DNA of 64,000 nucleotides from NCBI GenBank assembly GCA_949752745.1, contig OX457026.1, positions 45,291,239-45,355,238 of the forward strand. The letters run 5' to 3'. The notes under the pieces were generated by a model that was given only the letters and a program-made list of their open reading frames with translations, was not told where the DNA came from and did no database searches. Source of the stretch: Protula sp. h YS-2021 (Eukaryota > Annelida > Polychaeta > Sabellida > Serpulidae). Within the stretch, counting starts at the first letter, position 1, and each line of letters begins with the position of its first letter. A program made the position numbers and the translations under genes. Positions 1-10,012 of this stretch are shown in pieces.

Positions 1-183
1 TAAAAAGCTCGGATATGTCGACATTTTTCATCTCGACATAAATTAACCTAGCTATAATGCCCTCATACAGAACATTTTTATAAAATAGCGTACTCATACA
101 CCACGATTTTCGTACAGGATATCATAATAATGCATTTTTGCAGTATCCAAATTTTGCTTGTTACAGTCAGCTGTATGTACCAA

Positions 184-441
184 CAGTAAACGACACACCC
201 CTCCTTGTGTAAACAAGTAGCCCAGTGCATGCCAGCAGATAAATCCTTTTGTTCACCCTAGCCAGTGTTTGCTAATTCTTCATCTCTCCATATCCTATAG
301 CAGACTTTATCTGCAAAGGGTGTAGTGCAGTATGAACTCCCTAAATGACTGTAAACACCCCTCCTTGTGTAAACAATTAAGTAGCCCTCTGTATAGCAGA
401 TAAGCCCTTTTATTCACGCTAACCAGTGTTTGCTAATTGTT
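184..441. repeat. Direct repeat pair, about 90 bp
   Basis: Positions 186-285 and 351-440 share a diverged block containing CCCTCCTTGTGTAAACAA and CCAGTGTTTGCTAATT, separated by about 65 bp. The rest of 1-840 shows no gene I can support. A 72-codon plus-strand frame at 485-703 has no recognisable domain. Confidence 0.6.
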
Positions 442-839
442 AGTGGACTAAACGTTGTTTCAAATTTGAGTTTGTAAAATAAAGATGATTCGACAAAAAT
501 TTTTCTTAAAAAACCGTAACCTTTCGCACATGTCCCTGGATGTGAGATACCCAGCATTAGAAAACATTAAAAGAAGAGTAAACAAGTTTGTCCAAGGACA
601 AAGTCCCAGCTTACGAAAAGCAATAAGACCAATTCCAGCGTGCATGAGTAAGGGAATTTTCCTGAAAAATTGGGCTTCAAAAGATGAGGCGGCAAAGAGC
701 TAGCTCAATAATTAATTTAGCACCGGACCAGAACATAGACCGATAAATGCATACAAAGATTTCTTTCCCAGAAAAATGGGAAACAGATTTTTTGTATCTC
801 TGGTGGACTGGATAGTCTGCCATAGATACCTTCAAACAA

Positions 840-1890
840 CGCTCGCATTTCGGACCAGTGTGCATGTTTATGTAACTTGCCTTGATGCGCGGTTCTTATT
901 CAGACAAGTGCGCATGTTTATTTAATTTTGCGTAGATGCGCGGCTCTCATTTTGGAACAGTGCACATGTTTATTTAACTTGCGTTGATGTGCGGTTCGCA
1001 TTTCGGACGAGCGCCCATGTTTTTTTTTACCTTGTGTGGATGTGCGGTTCTTATTTCGGATCAGTGCGCATGTTTATTTACCTTGTGTTGATGTGCGGTT
1101 CTTATTTCGGATCAGTGCGCATGTTTATTTACCTTGCGTCGATGCGCGATTCTTATTCCAGACCAATACGCATGTTTATTGTACTTGCGTTGATGAGCGG
1201 TACTTATTTTGGACAAGTGCACCAGTTTCCATAGGTTGCCTTGATGCGCGGTTCGCATTTCGGACCAGTTTGCATGTTTATTTAACTTGCGTTGATGCAC
1301 GGTGCTTATTTTGGACGTGTGCCTATGTTTATTTAACTTGCGTTGGTGAGCAGTTCGAATTTCGGATCATTACGCATGTTTATTTAACTTGCGTTAATGC
1401 TCGGTTCGAATTTCGGACCAGTGCGCGTGTTTATTTAACTTGCGTTGATGCGCAGTGTTTATTTTGGACCACTGCAAATGTTTATTTAACTTGCGTTGGA
1501 GCGTAGTTCGCATTTCGAACCACTGCGCATGTTTATTTAACTTGCGTTGATGCGCGGTTCGAATTTCGGAGAAGTGCGCATGTTTATTTAACTTGCGTTG
1601 ATGCGCGGTGCTTATTTTGGACCAGTGCAAATGTTTATTTAACTTACGTTGGCGCGTGGTTCGCATTTCGAACCACTGCGTATGTTTATTTAACGTGCGT
1701 CGATGCGCGGTTCTTATTTCAGGCCAATGCGCATATTTTTTAACTTGAGTTGATGCGCGGTTCTTATTCTGGACCAGTGCGCATGTTTATTTAAGTTGCG
1801 TTGATGCACAGTTCTTATTTTAAATAGTGCGCATGTTATTTAAGTTGCGTTAATGGGCAGTTCGCATTTCGAAATAGTGCGCATGTTTAT
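840..1890. repeat. 51-bp minisatellite array, copy 1 (about 20 units)
   Basis: The unit is built around TGCGCATGTTTATTTAACTT, then GCGTTGATGCGCGGTTCGCA, then TTTCGGACCAG, with a period of 51 bp. Because 51 is 17 codons, frames stay open by chance (for example 1036-1506), giving a repetitive 17-residue peptide. I do not call this coding: the frames lack start context and the units diverge on all codon positions. The array ends where the hairpin-ended element at 1888 begins. Confidence 0.85.
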
Positions 1891-2900
1891 TCCCACTTGG
1901 CATTGAAAATGCCAAATGGGGATGGATTGCCTCGAATTCTTCACCTATTTTTCCTTTTTTTTTCTCGCTTTTTTAAAAATTTTTTTCTTCTTCCGCCAAA
2001 TCGGTTTCCAGACATCTCCTCCGAGACCGCTGAAGCTAGACCAACCAAACTTGGCACATGTATGGAGGGTCATCTGAAGTGGTGCACCTGATAAAAATTT
2101 TTGACCTTGACCTTACTGGTCAAGGTCAAATCGCGAAAAAGGTCAAACGGTTTTCTGACAATTACTGCTAGGCCGTTGAAGCTAGAAAAGCCAAACTTGG
2201 CATATATATAAAGGGCGATGTGGTCTAAAGCAACCAATAAAAATTTTTGACCTTGACCCTGACCATGACCTTGAAATCGCGAAAAATGTTATTTAAGAAA
2301 AACAATGAGTTATCTCGAAAACGTCCGAGACCACTGAAGCTAGACCAACCAAACTTGGCACATATATGGAGGGTCATCGAAAGTGGTGCACCTAATAAAA
2401 ATTTTTGACCTTGACTTCACTGGTCAAGGTCAAATCGCGAAAAAGGTCAAACGGTTTTCAGACAATTACTGCAAGGCCGTTGAAGCTAGAAAAGCCAAAC
2501 TTGGCACATATATAAAGAGCGATGCGATCTAAAGCAACCGATAAAAATTTTTGACCTTGACCTTGACCATGACCTTGAAATGGCGAAAAAACGTTATTTA
2601 AGAAAAACAATGAGTTATCTCGAAAACGGAAAGAGATAGAGCAATTCTGACCACATTTTCGACCTCCACCCCCTATACGACGATACTTAAGGTATAACTT
2701 CCGGTGTCCTTGACCTCCAGTTCACGTTCGAACCCCAAACCGGAAGTTGGCCTTTATCTGGAAAACGGTAAGAGATAGAGCAATTTTGACCTCATTTTCG
2801 ACCCCTACCCCCTATACGACGATACGTAAGGTATAACTTCCGGTGTTTTTGACCTCCATGTCACTTTCGAGCCCCAAACCGGAAGTTGGCGGGGATGGGC
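1888..2900. mobile_element. Hairpin-ended interspersed element, copy 1
   Basis: It begins with a hairpin at 1892-1921 (CCCACTTGGCATT / AATGCCAAATGGG). The body contains GAAGCTAGACCAACCAAACT and repeated TTGACCTTGACC words with an inverted TGGTCAAGGTCAA. The body is duplicated internally (about 2030-2310 and 2325-2625). It finishes with a second tandem pair (about 2626-2760 and 2766-2895) around ACTTCCGGTG and CCCCAAACCGGAAGTTGG. A related copy lies at 3681-4300. No coding frame is evident, so it is probably a non-autonomous element. The superfamily is not assigned. Confidence 0.65.
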
Positions 2901-3005
2901 GTATGATTTTATTATCGCACTTCTCTATAATTCAGAGACGATTATATATATATATCATATTGCTGTCATCGTAGGTAAGTCCTTTTCTATGCTGTACTGA
3001 CTCGG

Positions 3006-3007
<2 letters not shown>

Positions 3008-3072
<65 letters not shown>
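3008..3072. repeat. (TC)n microsatellite
   Basis: An uninterrupted CT/TC dinucleotide tract of about 63 bp. The opposite strand is (GA)n. Confidence 0.95.
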
Positions 3073-3075
<3 letters not shown>

Positions 3076-3429
3076 AACGTGATTATGAAGTTCCACAATG
3101 TTATCATATCGTTTACGATCCCAAGCATTGAGGGAAATCAAAAATACCTTTCCTCACTTTATCTCAGTGTGACATTATTTATGGCGGCTTTTGGTACATT
3201 TCGTCGACATTAATTGCCCAAATGCAACAAATATTGGATGGTGATGGTGGTTGTTAAGAGGGGGTGTGGGAGGTTGGTGTGTTAGATTTCTTTTCCCTTA
3301 TCGTCCTTCAAGTTTTACATATCCTGTGTGTGTTTTTTTTTCGTGTGTTCCTGCTGCATTTTTTGGAGTAGTCTTGCTTTTCCTATGCGCTATTTGATGT
3401 ACAGTATCAATTCTACATCGTCCAAGTTT

Positions 3430-3453
3430 GGATCTCTCTCTCTCTCCCTCTCC

Positions 3454-3507
<54 letters not shown>

Positions 3508-3515
3508 CACAGGAT

Positions 3516-3606
<91 letters not shown>

Positions 3607-3633
3607 GTGTGTGTGGCTGCATCCTGTGATTAA
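3430..3633. repeat. Compound (TC)(TA)(CA)(TA) microsatellite inside an inverted repeat
   Basis: TC, TA, CA and TA tracts follow each other. TAATCACAGGATGCA (3503-3517) and TGCATCCTGTGATTA (3619-3633) are perfect inverted repeats flanking the CA/TA/TG part, so the block can fold into one long hairpin. Confidence 0.85.
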
Positions 3634-3680
3634 GTGATTTATTCTACTATATGATAAACATTTTTGGTGTGCGTATTTTT

Positions 3681-4300
3681 TATTCCCACTTGGTATTGAA
3701 AATACCAAATGGGGAAGGATTGCCTTGAATTCTTCACCTATTTTTTTCTCCCTTTTATTCTTTTTCCGCCGAATCGGTTTCCAGACATCTCCTCCGAGAC
3801 CGCTGAAGCTAGACCAACCAAACTTGGCACATGTATGGAGGGTCATCTGAAGTGGTGCACCTGATAAAAATTTTTGACCTTGACCTTACTGGTCAAGGTC
3901 AAATCGTGAAAAAGGTCAATCGGTTTCCAGACATCTACAGCAAGGCCATTGAAGCTAGAAAAGCCAAACTTGGCACATATATAAAGGGCGATGTGATCTG
4001 AAGTAGCCGGTAAAAATTTTTTGACCTTGACCTTAACCTTGAAATCGCAAAAAAACGCTTTTTAAGAAAAACAATGATTTATCTCGAAAACGGTAAGAGA
4101 GCAATTCTGACCTCATTTTCGACCTCCACACCCTATACGACGATACTTAAGGTATAACTTCCGGTGTCCTTGACCTCCATGTCACTTTCGAGCCCCAAAC
4201 CGGAAGTTGGCCTTTATCTCGAAAACGGTAAGAGATAGAGCAAATTTTTGGCCTTGACCTTACCGGTATAGTTAGCAGCATTTAGGAGGATATTCTACAT
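3681..4300. mobile_element. Hairpin-ended interspersed element, copy 2
   Basis: Same order of blocks as the element at 1888-2900: a start hairpin (3685-3713, CCCACTTGGTATT / AATACCAAATGGG), the GAAGCTAGACCAACCAAACT block, TTGACCTTGACC words, and the TATACGACGATACTTAAGGT / CCGGAAGTTGG tail. It has one body unit instead of two. A CCAAGTGGGG at about 4367 could be the opposite terminus in inverted orientation, which is not certain. Confidence 0.65.
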
Positions 4301-4384
4301 TCAGACATGTGAAAATTGTTAACAAACTGCAATATCATCTACCTTCCGTTTAAAGTTATCATTCCAAGTGGGGCTAATTCGCTG

Positions 4385-5168
4385 TGCGAATTTCGGTCTA
4401 GTTTAACTTGCGTTGATGCACGGTGCTTATTTTGGTCCAGTGTGCTTGCTTATTTAGCTTGTGTTGATGTGCGGTTCGCATTTCGGACCAGCGCGCATGT
4501 TTTTTTTAACTTGTGTTGATGCATGGTTCGCATTTTGGACCATTGCGCATATTTATTTAACTTGTGTTGATGATCGGTACTTATTTTGGGCCGGTGCAAA
4601 TGTTATTTAACTTGCGCTGATGTGCGGTTCGCAATTCGGACCAGTGTGCATGTTTATTTAATTTGCGTTGATGCGCAGTTCGCATTTTGGGACAAGTGAG
4701 CAGGTTCATTTAACTTGCATTGACGCGCGATTTGCGTTTCGGACCAGAACGCATGTTTATTTAAGTCCCGTCGATGCCCGACTCTTATGTCTATTCAACT
4801 TGCGTCAATTCATGGTTCTTTCTTCGGACCACTGCGCATGTTTGACTTGCGTTGATGCGCGGTTCTCATTTCAGACCACTGCGCATGTCTATTCAACTTG
4901 CGTCGATGCGTTGTTCTTTTTTCGGACAAGTGCGCATGTTTGTTTAACTTGCGTTGATGCGCGGTGCTTATTTTGGACCAGTTCGCATCTTTATTTATCT
5001 TCCGTCGATGCGCAGTTCACATATCGGACTAATGCGCATGTTTATTTAACTTGCATCGATGCGGAGTACTTAATTTGGACTACTGCGAATGTCTATTTAA
5101 CTTGCGTCCATGTGCAGTTGTTAAATCTGACTACTGCGCAAGTTCATTTAACTTGCGTTTATGCGCTG
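4385..5168. repeat. 51-bp minisatellite array, copy 2 (about 15 units)
   Basis: Same unit as the array at 840-1890 (GCGCATGTTTATTTAACTTG, GCGTTGATGCGCGG), more diverged and with some shortened units. It sits on the far side of the second hairpin-ended element, so the two arrays bracket both copies of that element. Confidence 0.85.
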
Positions 5169-5169
5169 T

Positions 5170-6463
5170 AGGAGATTCATTTAATTTTTTTCTTCAAAAA
5201 TTCCGAAAAAATTCGAAAGTTTTCCAATTCACTCAAAAAGCACAAGCCGTATGCATGACCCCCTAGAGACGGCTCATATCGAAAATAAATGAAATCTGAT
5301 CCTCTGTAGGAGGAAATGCATTTTGAATTTTTTTCTTCAAAAATTCTCTCATCGACTGAAAAAGACAGGCCATATTCGCGACACCCTACGCATGCCTCAG
5401 CCACAAAATAAATGATGTTTGATCAAAACTGCAGGAGAAAATGCATTTTGAGGTATTTTCATCAAAAATTCCCCCCGAAATCAAAAATTCCCAAGTCGAG
5501 TCAAATAGCACAAGCCGTATGCGAGACCTACCTAAGGATGCCTCATAGCAAAGAAATAAATGAAATCGGATAAAAACTGTAGGAGGAAATGCATTTTGAA
5601 GTTTTTCTTCAAAAATTCCAAAAAAAATACAGAAATTGTCGGATCGACTAATAAGCGCAAGTCGTATTCTCAACCTCTTAGGGATGCCTCAAACCAAAAA
5701 AAAAAAAAAAAAAAAAAAACTGTAGGGGGAAATGCATTTTGAAGTTTTTTTCTTCAAAAACTCCCTAAAAATACAAAAACTGCCCGATCGACTAAAAAGC
5801 AAAAGCCGTATCCACTCACACCAAAAATAAATGACATCGAATCAAAATTGTATGGGTAGATGCATTTTGAATTATTTTCGAAATTTTTGCTTCAAAAATT
5901 CCCCAAAAATACAAACTAAAAAAGCATAAGCCGTATGCACGACCCTTTAGGGGTGCCTCATGCCAAAAATAAATGACATTGGGTCAAAAATGTAAGAGGA
6001 GATACATTTTAAAATTTCTTTAAAAATTCGCCAAAAATTCAAAAATCACCCGATCGACTAAAAAAGCACAAGCCGTATGCACGACCGCTTAGGAAATCCT
6101 CACACCAAAAATAAATTACATCGAATCTAAATTGTAGGAGTAGATGCATTTTTTTCAAAATTTTTGCTTAAAAAAATCCCCAAAAATAGAAAAATTGTCC
6201 GATCGACTAAAAAAGCACAAGCCGTATGCACGACCCTTTAGGGGTGCCTCATACCAAAAATAAATGACATCGGGTCAAAAATGTAGGAGGAGATACATTT
6301 TTAATTTTTTTCTTTAAAAATTCGCCAAAAATTCAAAAATCACCCGATCAACTAGAAAAGCACAAGCCATATGCACGACCCCTTAGGGATGCCTCAAACC
6401 AAAAATAAATGACATCGAATTAAAATTGTAGGAGGAGATGCATTTTGAAACAAAGTTTACAGC
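5170..6463. repeat. Tandem array of 120-150 bp units (about 9)
   Basis: Each unit carries AAGCACAAGCCGTATGCACG, TTAGGGATGCCTCA, AAAATAAATGACATCGAATC, a GGAGGAGATGCATTTTGAA box and an AT-rich TTCTTCAAAAATTCC segment. The AAGCCGTATGC words recur near 5247, 5369, 5512, 5661, 5804, 5930, 6070, 6220 and 6363. An A-run near 5696-5719 interrupts one unit. No coding potential was seen. It leads directly into the (AACT)n tract and hairpin, suggesting one element. Confidence 0.8.
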
Positions 6464-6464
6464 C

Positions 6465-6511
<47 letters not shown>

Positions 6512-6567
6512 GGACGCCACCCGCAAACCGATAGGAATACCCCAGCTTACGTGTTACGTAAGCTGGG
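6464..6567. repeat. (AACT)n tract followed by a perfect terminal-type hairpin
   Basis: (AACT)n covers 6464-6510. After CGGACGCCACCC comes 6541-6567, CCCAGCTTACG-TGTTA-CGTAAGCTGGG, an 11-bp perfect stem with a 5-nt loop. Tandem core, tetranucleotide tract and end hairpin are in the same order as in pearl/HINE-like elements elsewhere in the window. Confidence 0.75.
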
Positions 6568-6569
6568 AT

Positions 6570-8249
6570 AAAAACAGTTCTTGTAATTTTGATCGGTTTG
6601 CTTTCAAAATCTGTAGAAAAATTTCCCGAGTACTCCTCTATTGAAAAATTATCCAATGGCGACATTCTTTTGTGGGCAGTCTTAAACTGTTTCTTCTCCA
6701 ACATTTTGATCGTCGTTTTGTGACGATTTTTTTTTCTTCACTTTTTGTGATCCAGAAATATCACACTATCATGTCGTATGACAATATCACAATATTGGGT
6801 TGGCACTGATTAATTCAGTGACACGACGAACAGCGACACATGACACGAGCGCGTGATGCACGTGACTGAACAAGGCCATCCGCCGCATCACTGTTCAAGA
6901 GATAAATAAATCAACACATCCAGTGACACAGCGAGCTTTGTTAATCAACAAGCATCAGGCACAAAAGTGTGGCACCTCGGGCTCTACTCTTTCTGCAGAC
7001 ACTCCGGCCTTCCTTTTTCAGACAAAGCTTCTGCAAAAGCTGGGGACATAGCGATCGTTGAAAGTTTGTGCGCATGTACGCTTTTTGAGTAAAAACAAAA
7101 ATGTTCGTGGGTATTGTGCCCAGCCGTAAAAACGAAGACATTTTTTTATTAAAAACTTGAAAGGAGAAACCGACATATTTATGAAAAAAAACAGACTTGT
7201 AGAAGACCTCATGGGCAACATTGCTATGAAAAGTAATCGCACCAGATCTGCGGGACGGACAGTGTTATCCGCTTATTTGGCCCGTTTCTGCCGAACCGAT
7301 AACAAAATACTACAACTCCAGTGAAGATCTACGAAGAATAAGGGACAGGAGGGAGGGAAGGAAAGGAAAAACAAAAGAAAACAATTTTTTTATACACTGA
7401 TCTTCTCGTATAATTTTGCCAAAGCCGGTTTACAATGTGCCATGCATAAGCATAATTCCCTTAAAACCAGGACAGCTATAATGTAGTGCACGGACCTTAT
7501 TATTCTGTGCCACTAACATGAATTAATGTAGTACGAATCTATATATGCTTCTGAGAGACAGGACTATAAATATGGCCTGCAAAACCTTCTTATTTTAAAT
7601 AATACGATGTTTAGATTCAGTTGAAAATTCCTCGGTTGGATAGCTGATGATAGCCAGACATGCCCAAAGCAATAATAAACATTTTAAGCCGTTATTATTC
7701 TGTATAAGCCAACATTAAACAAATTGTAACTTAGTGGTATCATAAAATGTAGAAGTGAAACGAAAGTGGATATTTTTATGGAAAATCAATTAGTATTTGA
7801 CATATAATTGCGCTTGTCATCATGTAAATCATTTCTTTAGGGGAGAAGAAAAAGGAGTAAAAATATGTGTCATATCAGGAAAAACGCAACACCTAAAATT
7901 GCTTACCTTCAGTTTTTTCTATTTGAAATGAAAAAAAAATAGTTTTCATGTTTTGCAATTGCACGTAATCAGTACAACAGATATAAAAGCAATAATTTAC
8001 TGAACAAAACTGTAGTCAGTTATATTTTTTCTTAATTTATTATTTTTATTCATTACTTTTTTCTAACGAGCCATAAAAATGATGCTAAGAAGCCAAAAGA
8101 AAACAGCTTCCTAGCAAATGTTTGGTACACACGATACATTGTCTCAACATTGCTGTCGGAATTCAGTTTTCCAGTAAAAGTGAACAACGCTGCTGAAGCG
8201 ACCTGCAAGCGAAGCCGTTCCGACACGATCAGATCCGACGTAGTTAAAC
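6570..8249. other. AT-rich spacer without recognised gene
   Basis: Only short frames occur (for example 66-74 codons near 6941-7242 on the minus strand). None has a recognisable domain or splice-site pair. I see no repeat structure of note here. Confidence 0.5.
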
Positions 8250-9300
8250 TTGACTACGTCTCGAGGAGTACGTCTATCCCCCGTGGGGGATATGGTGTGC
8301 GTAAGGCTGTTGCGTGTTGACAACGCAAAATTTAGAAGTGGAAGGATAGGTAGACGTTTTGTCTAACATTTAAACGAATCAATCCATTAACCAGTAGGCG
8401 CGTAAGACTGTCGTGGGTATGCTAAGTCCAGCACCGATTTTCAAAAGTCCGCCATTTTGTCAATATTTGCCCGATCCGAAAAATTCTTGGTCACTGCACT
8501 GCGGAAGGATCCAGAGAAGCCGTGTACAAAATTTGAACCGAATCCATGTATTAATGTGGCCAGTAGGCGCGTGAGACTGCCGTATATACGCTAAGTCCAG
8601 CGCCGATTTTCAAAAGTCCGCCATTTTGTCAACTTTTGCCCGATCCGGCAAATTCTTGGTCACTGCACTGCGGAAGGATCCAGAGAAGCCGTGTACAAAA
8701 TTTGAACCGAATCCATGCATTAATGTGGCCTGTAGTCGCGTGAGACTGCCGTATATACGCTAAGTCCAGCGCCGATTTTCAAAGTCCGCCATTTCGTCAA
8801 TTTTTGCCCGATCCGGAAAATTCTTGGTCACTGCACTGCGGAAGGGTCCAGAGAAGCCATGTACAAAATTTGAACCGAATCCATGTATTAATGTGGCCAG
8901 TAGGCGCGTGAGACTGCCGTATATACGCTAAGTCCAGCGCCGATTTTCAAAAGTCCGCCATTTTGTCAATTTTTGCCCGATCCGGAAAATTCGTGGTCAC
9001 TGCACTGCACAAGGATCCAGAAAAGCCGTGTACAAAATTTGAACCGAATCCATGTATTAATGTGGCCTGTAGGCGCGTGAGACTGCCGTATATACGCTAA
9101 GTCCAGCGCCGATTTTCAAAAGTCCGCCATTTTGTCAATTTTTGCCCGATCCGGAAAATTCTTGGTCACTGCACTGCGGAAGGGTCCAGAGAAGCCGTGT
9201 ACAAAATTTGAACCGAATCCATGCATTAATGTGGTCTGTAGGCGCGTGAGACTGAAGCGTGACAGACGGACAGACGGACAGACAGACGGACGTACGCACC
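8250..9300 (+). mobile_element. Pearl/HINE-like element with 168-bp tandem core
   Basis: It opens with TTGACTACGTCTCGAGGAGT and a palindrome (CTATCCCCCGTGGGGGATAT, about 8272-8291). Then come about five core units of about 168 bp (AGTCCAGCGCCGATTTTCAA recurs near 8428, 8596, 8765, 8933 and 9101), then a GACG/GACA tract at 9260-9296. The same start and core recur at 59672-60250, which has the expected end CTATATCCCTCCGTTTCACG. Family knowledge: bivalve pearl elements and Helentron-associated elements combine about 160-bp tandem cores with an ACGG microsatellite. Assignment is by architecture only. Confidence 0.7.
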
Positions 9301-9857
9301 AGAGCTACCATGTGGCAAAAATGGGGTACAGACAAAATGTTACGTATATTGATACGTTGTGGCATAAACCAGGTTTTACGTATTCTTCAGAAGCTGTGGC
9401 AAATAATCGCGGACAAATTCCGATTAAAAGACAGACATGTTTTGGCAGAAAATAATATAAACAAAAGCACGTGGAACCAAAAAATAGTTCCGGTTGTGCC
9501 ACAACAAAGTACAGACGTAAACCTTGACTGAACACGGACATGACAGACAAATATGGTTAAAAACCATGACTGCAAACAGACCGCGAAAACTGATTTAAAA
9601 CCAGGATTAATGCCACTTCCGGTTTCCGTCAAACAAAGCAGACATAAACCAGAACTAAAACGGACATGACAGACAAATGTGGTTAAAAATCATAACTGCA
9701 AACAGACAGCGCAAAAATTTGTTCTGCTGTTGCATTGTTCATTCCACTGGAAATAGTTTTTTTCAAGAAAGGGTAATTAAATCTCGTTTCTGTATATGCT
9801 TGATTTGGTGAATAAAGCTGATTAAAGATGTTTTTTATGTTAGTAACACTTTTTTGT

Positions 9858-9892
<35 letters not shown>

Positions 9893-10012
9893 TATCATTA
9901 ACTCAGAGAAAGAAATATCTATAATCAGTTATAACCTTTATTTGCAAATAACACATATCGCATCCATTTAAGCTTCACAGTTTTATGTAAAACCAATTCT
10001 TACTTTAAACGT
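9301..10012. other. Spacer with a 65-bp direct repeat and poly-T
   Basis: A block with CGGACATGACAGACAAATAT (about 9517-9585) recurs near 9650-9712. A poly-T run lies at about 9859-9891. No gene was recognised. Confidence 0.5.

Noticed and set aside
485..703. 72-codon plus frame considered as a terminal exon
   Set aside because: It has some protein-like composition but no acceptor, domain or polyadenylation signal was seen.
1036..1506. 156-codon plus-strand frame with repeated FLFRISAHVYLPCVDVR-like peptide
   Set aside because: It arises because the 51-bp repeat is a multiple of three. Units change without codon-position bias, and other frames of the same array are open too.
3685..3713. CRISPR-like or structured RNA element
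   Set aside because: Regular spaced repeats with unique spacers are absent. The hairpin is better explained as a transposon terminus in a eukaryotic genome.
3298..3846. 182-codon minus frame and related plus frames over microsatellites
   Set aside because: It consists mostly of translated TA/CA/TC repeats (IYIYIY, HTHTHT).
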